This document shows positions 1-8,568 of a stretch of 64,000 nucleotides of DNA, piece after piece; the first letter of the stretch is position 1; every line of letters starts with the position of its first letter. The notes beneath the pieces are model-generated. The model did not search any database. It was not told the origin of the DNA and worked only from the letters and a program-made list of their open reading frames with translations. The position numbers were made by a program, and so were the translations under genes. Source of the DNA: Mycolicibacterium sp. CR10 (GTDB lineage Bacteria > Actinomycetota > Actinomycetes > Mycobacteriales > Mycobacteriaceae); assembly GCF_005222675.1 (NCBI RefSeq), contig NZ_STGE01000019.1, positions 248,001 to 312,000 on the forward strand, written 5' to 3'.

Positions 1-1
1 T

Positions 2-35
2 CACGATCCTTCTTTCACGGACCGACCCTGGTCCG
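2..35 (-). other. window-edge spacer: small dyad and possible next-gene start
   Basis: The first 121 bases lie downstream of the symporter gene. An inverted repeat CGGACC (18-23) / GGTCCG (30-35) with a six-base loop is present; no T-run follows on either strand, so a factor-independent terminator is not supported. On the minus strand an AAGAAGG-like sequence (8-14) precedes a GTG at 4-2, which may be the start of the next gene of the operon, lying outside the window. The spacing of three bases is short, so this is tentative. Confidence 0.25.
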
Positions 36-121
36 GCTGTCGATGCCCCGGGCCAGGCTACGAACTCACACCGACGATGTCTACTCGAGCTTCCTATGCG
101 CGCCCGCTGGCGACGGCTGGA

Positions 122-1630
122 TCACCGGTCGGTCACCTTATCGCCGGCGACCTCTCTATTCCGGACGGTCTCGTCCTTGCCGGCCAGCCGGTCGTCCCAC
201 ACCTGCAACACCTCCGGGGCCGTGCGCGTAGTCAGCAGGCTGGCGACCACGTAGGCCACCAGGCTTGAGCCCAGGCCGTAGTAGATCGGCTCGTTGGCGA
301 GCACGTCGCCGACGATGACCATGGTCCCCAGGGTGACGACGGTGCCGACCCCCATCGACCACAGCGCGCCGGTGCCGGTCGCCCGCTTCCAGACGAACCC
401 GCCGAGGATCGCCACCAGCAGTCCGCCGACCAGGATGTCGTAGGCGATGGTGAGCGCCGCGACGACATCGTTGAGCAGTGCGGCGATCACGATCACCACG
501 ATGCCGAGGCCCACGACGTAGAGCCGGTCGGAGTGCAGATCCGCCGCATTCGTGCGGCGCTCGCCGTCGGTCTCCGCGGACTTCCCGCGACCTATGATTC
601 TGAGCAGCAACGGTTTCACGTCGGTGCTGGCGACCGTGGCGGTGGCGATCAGTGCGCCCGACGCCGTCGACATCATCGCGGCGACGGCGGCGGCCAGCAC
701 GAGGCCGCTGATGCCCACCGGCAGGATCGTCTCGGCGATCTGCGCGTAGACGTCGTCGCTGGCCTCGACGTCGGGCAGGAACGTCGACGCCGCCATCCCG
801 ATCAGAGCGCCGGCAACCCCGTACAGCACGCAGTACAGCGCCGCGGTGGTGCCACCCCACTTGGCAACCCCCGGCGACCGGGCGGTGAACACCCGCTGCC
901 AAATATCCTGTCCGATAAGCATTCCGAAGCTGTAGACCACGAAGAACGTGATGATCGTGGGCATTCCGATGGCGCCGAGGTCGAACGCCGTGTCACCGGC
1001 GCGCTCCCGGATACCGTCGAGGCCACCCGCCTTGTTCCAGGTGAATGGCAGCAGCAGGAAGAAGATGCCGATGGTTTTGAGGATGAACTGCACCATGTCG
1101 GTCAGCGTGATCGACCACATCCCGCCGATGGACGAGTACAGCATGACGATCGCGCCGCCGATGATCACCGACACCGTGCGGTCGGTCCCGAACAGCACGT
1201 TGAAGACAGTGGCGTAGGCGATCGTGGAGGTCACCGACAGCATCAATGTGTAAGCGGCCATGACGATCCCGGATGCCGACGTAGCGTCGACGCCGTACCG
1301 GAGCCGCAGCATCTGCGCGACGGTGTACACCTTCAGCCGCTGGATCCGTCCCGCGAAGAGCAGGCTCAGCGCCAGCAGGCCCACCGCGATCGCGACCACC
1401 AGCCACATGCCGGAGATACCCCACTTGTAGCCGAGGCCGACGCCGCCGACGGTCGACGCGCCGCCCAGTACGACGGCGGCCATCGTCCCGGTGTAGAGCG
1501 CGGGCCCGAGTCTGCGTCCGGCGACCAGGAAGTCCGCCGAGTCCTTGGTTCGGGACTTGCCCCAGAACCCGAACGCGAGCATGGCGACGAGATAGATGAC
1601 GATGATCGCAATATCGAGCGGCTTACCCAT
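122..1630 (-). CDS. sodium:solute symporter (SSS family)
   Basis: A 502-residue integral membrane protein with about 13 hydrophobic segments along its length. The N-terminus ([20 protein letters not shown]) forms the first helix; the following DFLVAGRRLGP and the Gly-rich GGASTVGGVGLGYKWG are typical of SSS carriers, which import organic solutes with Na+. The start at 1630 is preferred over an upstream ATG at 1690 because the upstream 20 residues lie inside the preceding gene and look non-membrane. The start overlaps the stop of the ThDP enzyme gene by 8 bases, so it is probably translationally coupled. As the third gene after a ureohydrolase and a decarboxylase-like enzyme, it probably imports the same guanidino compound or amino acid, but specificity is inferred from context only. 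Confidence 0.88.
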   Translation of the reverse strand: MGKPLDIAIIVIYLVAMLAFGFWGKSRTKDSADFLVAGRRLGPALYTGTMAAVVLGGASTVGGVGLGYKWGISGMWLVVAIAVGLLALSLLFAGRIQRLKVYTVAQMLRLRYGVDATSASGIVMAAYTLMLSVTSTIAYATVFNVLFGTDRTVSVIIGGAIVMLYSSIGGMWSITLTDMVQFILKTIGIFFLLLPFTWNKAGGLDGIRERAGDTAFDLGAIGMPTIITFFVVYSFGMLIGQDIWQRVFTARSPGVAKWGGTTAALYCVLYGVAGALIGMAASTFLPDVEASDDVYAQIAETILPVGISGLVLAAAVAAMMSTASGALIATATVASTDVKPLLLRIIGRGKSAETDGERRTNAADLHSDRLYVVGLGIVVIVIAALLNDVVAALTIAYDILVGGLLVAILGGFVWKRATGTGALWSMGVGTVVTLGTMVIVGDVLANEPIYYGLGSSLVAYVVASLLTTRTAPEVLQVWDDRLAGKDETVRNREVAGDKVTDR

Positions 1631-3269
1631 GGTCGGCTCCTTGGACGTGGGTGGGTGCAAACATGTGGAGCAGTGCGGGGAGGACGACAACTGCGGGGCC
1701 GCAGGTCGTGAACGTGCCCGCGACTACCTCGCCGACGGTGTCGAGTGTGGCCAGGTGGGCCGGGACCCCGAAACTGCTTGCCAGCGCGACGAAGTCAGGA
1801 CGGGCCAGCTCCGTGGCGGTGGCCTGGCCGAAGGCGTCGGTCATGTACTCGCGCAGGATGCCGTAGCCGCCGTCGTCGACGATCAGCCAGGTGACGTTAG
1901 CGTTGTGCTGGCGGGCGGTCGCGAGTTCGGCGATGGAGTACATGGCGCCGCCGTCACCGGAGACCGCGAACGTCCGCTCGCCGGAACCGATGGCGGCGGC
2001 GACTGCGGCGGGGAACGCGAAGCCCAGTCCCCCGGCGCCCTGCGCGGAGTGGAACGCGCCATCCTGCGGGTCCCACGCCGACCACGCCCAGTAGCCGGCG
2101 ATCGTCATGTCCCAGAACGTCTGCGCCGCAGCAGGAACCGCGGTCCGCAGGTCGCGCATCAGCGCCAGTTCCGCGGCGACGTCCTGCCCGGCGAGCCGGT
2201 CCTCGACGGCGTCACGCAGACCGCGGGCGACGCCGGCGCCACCGCCCCCGTCGCGGCGGGTGATCTGTTTCGCGATCGCGGTCAGCGCGAGTGCGGCGTC
2301 GGCGTGGATACCCAACCCCGGGTGGTTCGCTTCCAGGACGCGGGGTTCGGCATCGACGTGGATCAACCGCCCCTTCGGCGCGAACGTGAAGTAGTTGCTG
2401 GTCACCTCACCCATTGCGGTGCCGACAGCCAGCAGCACATCGGCGTCCTCCAGCAGCGCGGTGGTATGGCGATCCTCGATCCAGGACGCGGCCGACAGCG
2501 GGTGATCGAACGGGATGACGCCTTTGCCGCCGACGGTCGAAACCACCGGTGCGTCAAGCAGTTCCGCGAGTGCGACGAGCGCCTCGGGTCCTCCCCGGGA
2601 GCGGCGTACGCCGCCGCCGGCCAGGATCACCGGGCGCTGCGCGGAGTTCAGCAGTACGGCGGCCGCGTCGACGACTTCCGCTCGCGGGGGACGTTCTGCG
2701 ACGGCGGTGACCACCGAGGACACCGCAGGAACATCGGCAGGTTCCAGCAGAACGTCCTGCGGTATCTCGACCCACGTCGGTCCCGCAGGCGCGGCCTGGG
2801 CCAGCGACCACGCATCGGCGAGCAGACTGGGGATCTCGGCGGCGCGCCGCGCCACAGCGGTGCTCTTGGTGACGTTGATCGCGCTGCGCTGCTGGTCGTC
2901 GAGTTGGTGCAACATTCCCCGGCGCAAACCCAACCCGGCGCGGGGCACCTGGCTGACGATCACGAGCAGGGGCACCCCCGTCGCGTACGCCTCCTGCAGC
3001 GCGCCGAGCGCGGTGAGTGCACCGGGGCCCGTCGACAGGAAGATCACGCCGACTTCGCCGGTGGCCCTGGAGTATCCGTCGGCGCCGAAGGCCGAGTTGT
3101 TTTCCACCCGTGAGCTCACGAACGTCAGGTCGCTGCGCCGGATCGCATCGAACAACCCGAGCGCGTGCTGGCCCGGGATGCCGAAGACGTGCGAAACACC
3201 CAGTGCGGTCAGGGTTTCGACGACAACGTCGCCGCCGTTTCGCGTCACGCCACCGCCGTTTCGCGTCAC
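1623..3269 (-). CDS. thiamine diphosphate-dependent decarboxylase/acetolactate synthase-like enzyme
   Basis: A 548-residue ThDP-enzyme of the acetolactate synthase/AruI type. The N-terminal Pyr domain shows FGIPGQH and the catalytic Glu in [13 protein letters not shown] (near residue 56); the central domain has [13 protein letters not shown]; the C-terminal PP domain has [15 protein letters not shown] followed by VDDGGYG. The canonical metal-binding Asn of the GDG-(24-27)-N motif appears as Asp here. Next to an agmatinase-family gene, the likeliest reaction is decarboxylation of 5-guanidino-2-oxopentanoate to guanidinobutanal (the AruI step of arginine transamination), but acetolactate synthase-like activity on another 2-oxoacid is possible. 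The GTG start overlaps the preceding stop as GTGA. The first codons contain an 18-nt sequence repeated at a 21-nt period, giving a second in-frame GTG at 3248. Confidence 0.8.
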   Translation of the reverse strand: MTRNGGGVTRNGGDVVVETLTALGVSHVFGIPGQHALGLFDAIRRSDLTFVSSRVENNSAFGADGYSRATGEVGVIFLSTGPGALTALGALQEAYATGVPLLVIVSQVPRAGLGLRRGMLHQLDDQQRSAINVTKSTAVARRAAEIPSLLADAWSLAQAAPAGPTWVEIPQDVLLEPADVPAVSSVVTAVAERPPRAEVVDAAAVLLNSAQRPVILAGGGVRRSRGGPEALVALAELLDAPVVSTVGGKGVIPFDHPLSAASWIEDRHTTALLEDADVLLAVGTAMGEVTSNYFTFAPKGRLIHVDAEPRVLEANHPGLGIHADAALALTAIAKQITRRDGGGGAGVARGLRDAVEDRLAGQDVAAELALMRDLRTAVPAAAQTFWDMTIAGYWAWSAWDPQDGAFHSAQGAGGLGFAFPAAVAAAIGSGERTFAVSGDGGAMYSIAELATARQHNANVTWLIVDDGGYGILREYMTDAFGQATATELARPDFVALASSFGVPAHLATLDTVGEVVAGTFTTCGPAVVVLPALLHMFAPTHVQGADHG

Positions 3270-4279
3270 GTCACTGCCTCCTCGTGCCGCATCGCCAGCA
3301 GCGTCACCAGGTCGTAGGCGACGTGTGAGGCCGCGACCCCGGTGATCTCGGCATGGTCGTAGGCCGGCGACACCTCGACGACGTCGGCGCCGATCAGGTT
3401 CAGTCCACGGAATCCGCGCAGGATCTCGAGCAGTTCGCGGCTCGTCATGCCGCCGGCTTCGGGTGTCCCGGTGCCCGGTGCATGTGCGGGATCGAGCACA
3501 TCGATGTCGATGGAGACGTAGACCGGCCGATTGCCGAGGCGCTGGCGCAGCTTGTCGACGACCTCACGCACGCCCTGGTAGTACACGTCCGACGACGTGA
3601 CGATGCCGAACCCGAAGCGGCGGTCGTCCTCGAGATCCTTCTTCCCGTACAGCGGACCCCGCGTCCCGATGTGCGATAGCGCCTCGGTGTCGAGGATGCC
3701 CTCCTCGACCGCCCGGCGGAACGGGGTGCCGTGGGTGTACTCGGCGCCGAAGTAGGTGTCCCAGGTGTCGAGGTGGGCGTCGAAGTGCACCAGCGCGACA
3801 GGCCCGTGCTTCTGGGCGGCGGCGCGCAGCAGCGGAAGGGCGATGGTGTGGTCGCCGCCGATGGTCACCAAGCTGGTGCCGTCTCTGGTGAGGTCGACGG
3901 CCGCGGCCTCGATGGTCTCGATGGCCTCGTGGATGTTGAAGGGGTTCACCGCGATATCGCCGGCATCGACCACCTGGGCGATCTCGAACGGGGATGCCTC
4001 GAGCGCCGGGTTGTACGGGCGCAGCAGACGCGACGCCTCGCGGACGTGGGTCGGGCCGAACCGGGCACCCGGCCGGTAGGACACCCCGGAATCGAACGGC
4101 ACGCCGACGACCGCGATGTCGGCGCGCGGCACCTGATCCAGGCGCGGCAGCCGGGCGAAGGTGGCCGGCCCGGCGAAACGCGGCGTCTTCGACGCGTCGA
4201 TCGGGCCCACGTGCCCGTTCATGCGCGACGCCTCGACTTCGGTGATCTTCGGTGGGGCTGCGGGTGTGTCGGCGGCCAT
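3266..4279 (-). CDS. agmatinase/guanidinobutyrase-family ureohydrolase
   Basis: A 337-residue ureohydrolase with the complete binuclear Mn set: GGDHT (near residue 141), DAHLDTWD (near 166) and [19 protein letters not shown] (near 250), each with its ligand His/Asp residues. The family cleaves a guanidino group from agmatine, guanidinobutyrate or guanidinopropionate to give urea. ATG at 4279 is preceded by an AGAGG-type ribosome-binding site. It is first in a three-gene operon with the ThDP enzyme and the symporter. With an AruI-like partner, guanidinobutyrate is the most economical substrate; agmatine or free guanidine cannot be excluded from sequence. Confidence 0.88.
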   Translation of the reverse strand: MAADTPAAPPKITEVEASRMNGHVGPIDASKTPRFAGPATFARLPRLDQVPRADIAVVGVPFDSGVSYRPGARFGPTHVREASRLLRPYNPALEASPFEIAQVVDAGDIAVNPFNIHEAIETIEAAAVDLTRDGTSLVTIGGDHTIALPLLRAAAQKHGPVALVHFDAHLDTWDTYFGAEYTHGTPFRRAVEEGILDTEALSHIGTRGPLYGKKDLEDDRRFGFGIVTSSDVYYQGVREVVDKLRQRLGNRPVYVSIDIDVLDPAHAPGTGTPEAGGMTSRELLEILRGFRGLNLIGADVVEVSPAYDHAEITGVAASHVAYDLVTLLAMRHEEAVT

Positions 4280-4370
4280 GTCGATCCTCTTGCCGGTGGG
4301 GTGTGGTGCGGATCACGGTAGAACCGCAGGTCCGGAGGCTGCAAGCAGTTCCATCGTTAAGAGCATGTTT

Positions 4371-4378
4371 CTGATCAG
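4371..4378. promoter_or_regulatory. CTGATCAG palindrome in the divergent ureohydrolase/Lrp promoter
   Basis: The 216-base divergent spacer (4280-4495) is visibly AT-richer than its surroundings and carries a perfect 8-base palindrome, CTGATCAG, roughly centred between the two starts. Lrp/AsnC proteins usually bind degenerate dyads in such divergent spacers, so this is a candidate operator for the adjacent regulator. No -10/-35 pair is clear enough to call. Confidence 0.3.
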
Positions 4379-4495
4379 GATGTGCTGAAAGACACCAGCG
4401 AATCCGTCAAAAACTGATCGGTTGAGCGCATAATGCGAGTGATATGTCGACAGCGCCGGGTCGAAAAATCTATCACCCAATTTCAGGAGCCTGCG

Positions 4496-5383
4496 ATGGA
4501 TGAGGTCGACGAGGCCATTGTGGAACTCCTCGAGGTCGACGGCCGACTCACCCAGCGCGAGATCGCGCGCGCCGTCGGACTGTCCCGATCCACGGCGGCA
4601 GCGCGGGTTCAACGGCTCATTTCCAGCGGGCAGGTCGTCATCCGCGGGGCAGTGCATCCCGCAGTCCTCGGACGCGGCGCGCTCGCCCATGTCAGCGTCC
4701 TCGTCGACGGTCCCGCCGCCCCGGTGGCCGCCGAGCTGGCCCGTCGCGACGACGTGCCGTTTCTGTCGCTGACCGGCGGCCCGCACGCCCTTGTCGCCGA
4801 GATCCGGTCGGCCTCCGCCCGTGACGTCGACAGGGCGGTGGCCGAACTGCGCGCGATTCCGGGCGTTTCGGGGGTCGACACGCTGATCTATGTCGAGGTG
4901 ATGCGCGACGTCATCGGCCCCGTCGGCGACGTGCAGACCGAGGTCGACAGCACTGACCTCGCACTGCTGGCCGCACTGCAGGAGGACGGCCGACGATCGT
5001 ATGTCGAGCTGGCGGCGATGGTCGGCCTGTCCGCCGCAGGCGCACGTCGGCGGGTGGTGCGGCTGGTGGCGGCCAAGGTGGTTCGCATCGGCGCGGTGGT
5101 ACGGCACTCCGGCCAGGATCGACAGAGCGCGTTGGGGTTCGGCATCCGGCTGGCCGGCGATCACCGCGACGTCGTCGCCGCGCTGACGGCGATGCCGTCG
5201 GTGATCTTCGTCGCCCGCACGCTCGGGCGCTTCGACGTGCTGGTGACGGTGCGCGCGTTTTCTGCCGCACAGCTTGTCGAGGTGCTGGACACGGTCCGCG
5301 CGCTTCCGGGGGTCCGCACGCTGGAGAGCTGGACCCACCTCGACGTCGTCAAGGAGAGCTACGCGTCGGGACTCGGGCCATGA
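4496..5383 (+). CDS. double-length Lrp/AsnC-family regulator
   Basis: A 295-residue protein with two tandem Lrp/AsnC units. Unit one (residues 1-145) begins DEVDEAIVELLEVDGRLTQ with helix-turn-helix LTQREIARAVGLSRSTAAARVQRL. Unit two (about 150-295) repeats the plan with DLALLAALQEDGRRSYVELA and MVGLSAAGARRRVVRL. Each helix-turn-helix is followed by a RAM-like ligand domain. The start at 4496 has a strong AGGAG (4485-4489); the upstream in-frame ATG at 4433 would add 21 residues with no family character. Single Lrp proteins are about 150 residues, so this is a fused pseudo-dimer. It is divergent from the ureohydrolase operon and most likely controls it in response to the substrate or amino acid. 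Confidence 0.88.
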   Translation: MDEVDEAIVELLEVDGRLTQREIARAVGLSRSTAAARVQRLISSGQVVIRGAVHPAVLGRGALAHVSVLVDGPAAPVAAELARRDDVPFLSLTGGPHALVAEIRSASARDVDRAVAELRAIPGVSGVDTLIYVEVMRDVIGPVGDVQTEVDSTDLALLAALQEDGRRSYVELAAMVGLSAAGARRRVVRLVAAKVVRIGAVVRHSGQDRQSALGFGIRLAGDHRDVVAALTAMPSVIFVARTLGRFDVLVTVRAFSAAQLVEVLDTVRALPGVRTLESWTHLDVVKESYASGLGP

Positions 5384-5515
5384 CATGCAGGTTCTCCGTC
5401 GAAACGCACCCCGCACAGCCAGGCTTCGCGCTTCACTATTGGGATCGGTAGCCGTTGCGCCGTCGTTTGATCAGTACACGCGAGGCCGACCGGCCCCGAG
5501 TGAAAGGAACCTTCC

Positions 5516-5971
5516 ATGAAGCGACTCCCGCGCGTGGCGGCGACGTTCGGCATATCGGGTGCCGTGGCGCTCGCCGGTCTGGTGGCGGGCGCCGGCCCGG
5601 CCGCCGCACAGGGTCCCAGCTATCAGGGCGGGAACTGCCCCTCCGGAATGACCTGCACCCATTGGTGTCCCGGCGACCCCGCCATTCCCGGCGCTCAGGT
5701 GCTGTCCTGGGACTGGAACGTGTGCCACGACTGGTACTGGAATTCCGACGGCATCGTCGACGTCACCACCAACACCATCTACCCGTGGTCAGGCGCGCCC
5801 CGTCCCGCTGCGCCCGTACCTGTCGTCGCGCCCGCGCCGCCCCCTGCCCCGCTGCCGCCGGGTACGCCCTTCTGTAGCCCGCGCGGATCGCTGATCATCA
5901 TCCCGCCGATCTGCGATGAGATCGGCGTCGACATGCCTGCCGGATCGGTGGCGGCCCGCCAGAACGGCTAG
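5516..5971 (+). CDS. small secreted protein, function unknown
   Basis: A 151-residue protein with a clear Sec signal peptide (Lys/Arg start, hydrophobic core to about residue 25, cleavage near AAA-QG at 31/32). The mature part has several Cys (CPSGMTC, HWCPGDP, VCHDW, FC, IC), a Trp-rich stretch and a Pro/Ala linker around residues 95-118. The Cys count suggests disulfides in the periplasm or outside the cell. An AAAGGA ribosome-binding site precedes the ATG. It resembles short secreted proteins common in mycobacteria, but I recognise no characterised family. A weak dyad AGCGG/CCGCT at its stop (5970-5986) separates it from the convergent gene. Confidence 0.75.
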   Translation: MKRLPRVAATFGISGAVALAGLVAGAGPAAAQGPSYQGGNCPSGMTCTHWCPGDPAIPGAQVLSWDWNVCHDWYWNSDGIVDVTTNTIYPWSGAPRPAAPVPVVAPAPPPAPLPPGTPFCSPRGSLIIIPPICDEIGVDMPAGSVAARQNG

Positions 5972-5977
5972 CGGACT

Positions 5978-6352
5978 TCAGCCGCTCCCGGTCGCCATCC
6001 GGTCGATTCGCCTCAGCGCGATCGCCAGCACCGGAAGGTACGCCGGCGCCCACACCGGGGCGCTCATCCAGGCCCGACAGCCACGATCGGTCGGTTCGAC
6101 GCCATGCTGGGTAGCCGGCACGCCCGCGACATGCCATCCCCAGCTGCGTCCGGGGTCGATGTCGGAGATGACGAAGGGCAGTGGGACGCCAATCGGTGTC
6201 CACACCCGCCCGGTAGCGCCCAACTCGAATCCGTCGCCGTCGAGTTCGGCCCTCGCGACAGTGGGGCCCCACTGGGGCCACGCGTCGAGATCCACCAGGA
6301 TGCGCCATACCGCATCCGCGGATGCCCCGATCTGTCTGCTCACCGACCACAT
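5978..6352 (-). CDS. SRPBCC (START/Bet v1-like) family protein
   Basis: A 124-residue protein with the polyketide cyclase/SRPBCC signature: an N-terminal strand followed by ADAVWRILVDLDAWPQWGPTV, then alternating strands and a C-terminal helix. The family forms a hydrophobic cavity that binds lipids, polyketides or aromatic ligands; no catalytic residues are defined. It is short for the family (usually 140-150). It is convergent with the secreted protein and is followed on the same strand, 23 bases upstream, by the DAPG-hydrolase-like gene end, so it may belong to that transcript. Confidence 0.7.
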   Translation of the reverse strand: MWSVSRQIGASADAVWRILVDLDAWPQWGPTVARAELDGDGFELGATGRVWTPIGVPLPFVISDIDPGRSWGWHVAGVPATQHGVEPTDRGCRAWMSAPVWAPAYLPVLAIALRRIDRMATGSG

Positions 6353-6375
6353 CCGTCATGCATACCCCAACGGCG

Positions 6376-7155
6376 TTATCCGAACCTCGCGTGCAGGTCC
6401 GGCAGGAACCCGGCCAGGTGGTTCATCTCCTGGGCGCAGTGCACCAGCAGATCACGGGGGTCAGGTAGCTGGCGCGCGGCCACCGGACGAACCAGGCTGT
6501 TGGCCAACAGGTTTCCGTGGCGGACACCGACATAGGGCCCGCCCATCCAGAACCGCGACCGCATCTCAGCGCCCTCGGCGGTGGGTCGCACGTGATGGAC
6601 GAACCAGCCGATATCGACGGGCACCTCCGAGGAACCCAGGCGCGCGCACACCGCGACGGAGTCGCCGATCCGGCTCTGCGGCAGGCCCATCTGGTCTGGG
6701 GTGATGAAGCGGATCGCGCCCTTGAGGTAGGCCGAGCCCAGGTATTCCTCGATCAGCGAGGTGCGACCGACGTAGCTTCCGTCACCGCCGCCGTCGGCCC
6801 ACCGCGCCGACGCGTGTGCCCGGGGATGCCACAGCTTGTAGCGCCGGGTTTCACTGCCGTGCCAGCCGAACCACCATGCCCACATTCCCGGAGTCACACC
6901 CGGCATGTCGGTGCGCACCGACACCTGGAATCCACCGCCGGCCAGGTGGCCGTACCCGTTCTCGGTCTGCTGGTAGCCGTCATCGAGAAGCTCAGCGGCA
7001 CCATCTAATTCCAGCAGAGTCTGGTCTGCCTGCGGGCCGTGGTGCAGCGCATCGACCACATGTGTGGGCAGCGCCGCCATCTCCGGATTGAAGAACCCGC
7101 CGTACTCGGTGGCACCGTCGTCGCCGCGATAGCCGAGGTACGCACGTCCGGCCAT
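6376..7155 (-). CDS. DAPG hydrolase-like (phloretin hydrolase/PhlG family) protein
   Basis: A 259-residue protein resembling the 2,4-diacetylphloroglucinol/phloretin hydrolase family, which cleaves C-C bonds of acylated phenols using a Zn ion. The visible family-like core is MWAWWFGWHGSETRRYKLWH (near residues 95-115) followed by PRAH, and a late VHCAQEMNHLAGFLP; the His and Glu residues in these segments are plausible metal ligands. The start is the ATG at 7155, which overlaps the upstream stop as TGATG; the open frame extends further upstream only as an out-of-context reading of the flavoprotein gene. Coupling to the flavoprotein suggests successive steps on a phenolic substrate. The exact substrate is unknown. 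Confidence 0.72.
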   Translation of the reverse strand: MAGRAYLGYRGDDGATEYGGFFNPEMAALPTHVVDALHHGPQADQTLLELDGAAELLDDGYQQTENGYGHLAGGGFQVSVRTDMPGVTPGMWAWWFGWHGSETRRYKLWHPRAHASARWADGGGDGSYVGRTSLIEEYLGSAYLKGAIRFITPDQMGLPQSRIGDSVAVCARLGSSEVPVDIGWFVHHVRPTAEGAEMRSRFWMGGPYVGVRHGNLLANSLVRPVAARQLPDPRDLLVHCAQEMNHLAGFLPDLHARFG

Positions 7156-8495
7156 CAGACCCGCCCCATCCAGCTGTGAAAGCGGCCCTGCGGGTCGTAC
7201 TCGGCACGGACCCGGTCGAGCCTGGCCATCGCGTCGGGGGTGGCGAACGGGGCCGCGCGCTCGCCGAGGTTCTCGTCGGCAAGCTGCACCCCGGTCTGCA
7301 GGTGTTCCATCGACGCCATGTTGGATCGTGCCCAGCCGCTGTACTTTTCGTCGTCGGCGGCATCCGGCCACACTCCGTACAGGGCGAGGTAGATCTCATC
7401 CTCGAGGCTGTACGCCATGTCTTGGCGCTGCGGCGACGGACCCCAGTTCAGCCACAGGAAGTGCGCGGGGTGTGGCGGCATGGTCTCCATGATGCGCCTG
7501 ATACCGGGCATCAGCTCATCGGCCGGTGCTGATGTCCACATGTTGTCGGTGGCGTAGCGGTATCCGGTCGGGTAGTTGGTCATCACGCCGGCGTACCAGG
7601 TCTCCAAATCGGTAGGGGCGTAGGGCATCGCGGCGATCGCCCGGTCGCGGACCGGGCAGGTCTCCAGGAACGCCAGTGCCTGCAGCGCATCCTGGTCGGT
7701 GTCGGCGAACACCGGGGAGGCCATCACGATGCCCGGGGAGTCGAGTCCGGCGCCGGGCACGGCGCGCGAGGCGACCATCTGGAACTCGACACGGCGATCC
7801 ACCTCCGCGCTGATCGATCGCGCCCACGGGTAGATCTCCTCGGCGGCCTCCCACGGGTAGACGTAGATGCTGGTGCCGCAGATCGGCGGGCGCGGGAAGA
7901 GCTTGAGGTGAAATGCCGTGACGACCGCGAAGAACCCCGGCCCGGAGCCGCGCGCGGCCCAGTACAGGTCCGGATGATTCTCGGCGTCGATGTGCAGGCG
8001 CTCCCCGTCGGCCGTCACGACGTCAAGGCCGAGCACGCTCTCACACGCGGGGCCCAGCACCCTGCTGTTCCAGCCGTATCCGCCCTGCAGCAGGTAGCCC
8101 CCGATGCACACGCCCTTGCAGTGCCCGGCGGGGAAGAACAGGTTCTGCTCGGCCAGGAGGCCCGCCAGCACACTGCCGCCCATCCCCGGGCCGGCCACAG
8201 CGACGCCGGCATCGGCGTCGATCGTGCACTGGTTGAGGCGGCTGACGTCGAGAAGTACGCCGCCGTCGCGCACATGGCTGCCTGCCCAGCTGTGTCCACC
8301 GGACCGGACCCCGATCCGCAGATCCCGGCGGCGGGCGTACCGGACCGCGGCGACGACGTCGTCGACGTCGACGGCCTGGACGACGACCTCCGGATAGCGC
8401 TGCGGGGTGCGGCCGTTCCATACCGTCTGGGCGCGGGCCTGCTCGTACTCGTCGTCGCCGCGGAAGAAGTGCCGTCCGTCGGGGAGCTCCGACAT
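7155..8495 (-). CDS. FAD-linked oxidoreductase, berberine-bridge-enzyme type
   Basis: A 446-residue PCMH-type flavoprotein with a C-terminal BBE segment. The FAD domain shows RSGGHSWAGSHVRDGGVLLDV, with the His used for 8-alpha flavin attachment, and PAGHCKGVCIGGYLLQGGYGW, where the Cys after GH corresponds to the 6-S-cysteinyl attachment site, so bicovalent FAD is predicted. The C-terminal end has EYDPQGRFHSWM, the BBE hallmark. Such enzymes oxidise sugars, alcohols or phenolics and pass electrons to O2. Start ATG 8495 is chosen because GGAGG lies nine bases upstream; the ORF extends to 8534 without such a site. It forms an operon with the DAPG-hydrolase-like gene and is divergent from the IclR gene. 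Confidence 0.85.
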   Translation of the reverse strand: MSELPDGRHFFRGDDEYEQARAQTVWNGRTPQRYPEVVVQAVDVDDVVAAVRYARRRDLRIGVRSGGHSWAGSHVRDGGVLLDVSRLNQCTIDADAGVAVAGPGMGGSVLAGLLAEQNLFFPAGHCKGVCIGGYLLQGGYGWNSRVLGPACESVLGLDVVTADGERLHIDAENHPDLYWAARGSGPGFFAVVTAFHLKLFPRPPICGTSIYVYPWEAAEEIYPWARSISAEVDRRVEFQMVASRAVPGAGLDSPGIVMASPVFADTDQDALQALAFLETCPVRDRAIAAMPYAPTDLETWYAGVMTNYPTGYRYATDNMWTSAPADELMPGIRRIMETMPPHPAHFLWLNWGPSPQRQDMAYSLEDEIYLALYGVWPDAADDEKYSGWARSNMASMEHLQTGVQLADENLGERAAPFATPDAMARLDRVRAEYDPQGRFHSWMGRV

Positions 8496-8515
8496 TGTTC
8501 TGCCCTCCACAATGA

Positions 8516-8532
8516 GGTCCGGATATCGGACC
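8516..8532. promoter_or_regulatory. IclR-type dyad 1 (TCCG-N5-CGGA)
   Basis: GGTCCG (8516-8521), spacer GATAT, CGGACC (8527-8532): a six-base-arm inverted repeat just upstream of the flavoprotein start. It shares the core TCCG-N5-CGGA with a second dyad centred 22 bases away. Probable binding site of the adjacent IclR regulator. Confidence 0.6.
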
Positions 8533-8536
8533 ATTG

Positions 8537-8555
8537 TGATCCGTATAGCGGATCA
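8537..8555. promoter_or_regulatory. IclR-type dyad 2 (TCCG-N5-CGGA)
   Basis: TGATCCG (8537-8543), spacer TATAG, CGGATCA (8549-8555): perfect seven-base arms, ending 13 bases before the IclR start codon. Its core matches dyad 1, with the same five-base spacer. The position near both divergent starts suggests autoregulation of the IclR gene together with control of the flavoprotein operon. Confidence 0.65.
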
Positions 8556-8568
8556 ATATAGTGACGGC

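Noticed and set aside
533..1711. Long plus-strand open frame antisense to the symporter gene (392 codons)
   Set aside because: Composition is Arg/Gly/His/Asp-rich with no domain; it is the high-GC shadow of a clear membrane protein gene.
3232..3270. CRISPR-like repeat
   Set aside because: Only two units without variable spacers; it is a tandem coding duplication. The pair at 39973-40021 was rejected for the same reason.
4313..5416. Minus-strand 367-codon frame opposite the Lrp gene
   Set aside because: No recognisable motif, while the plus strand encodes two complete Lrp units.
7156..7371. Upstream extension of the DAPG-hydrolase-like frame
   Set aside because: It lies inside the flavoprotein gene and is Arg-rich noise; the coupled ATG at 7155 is better.
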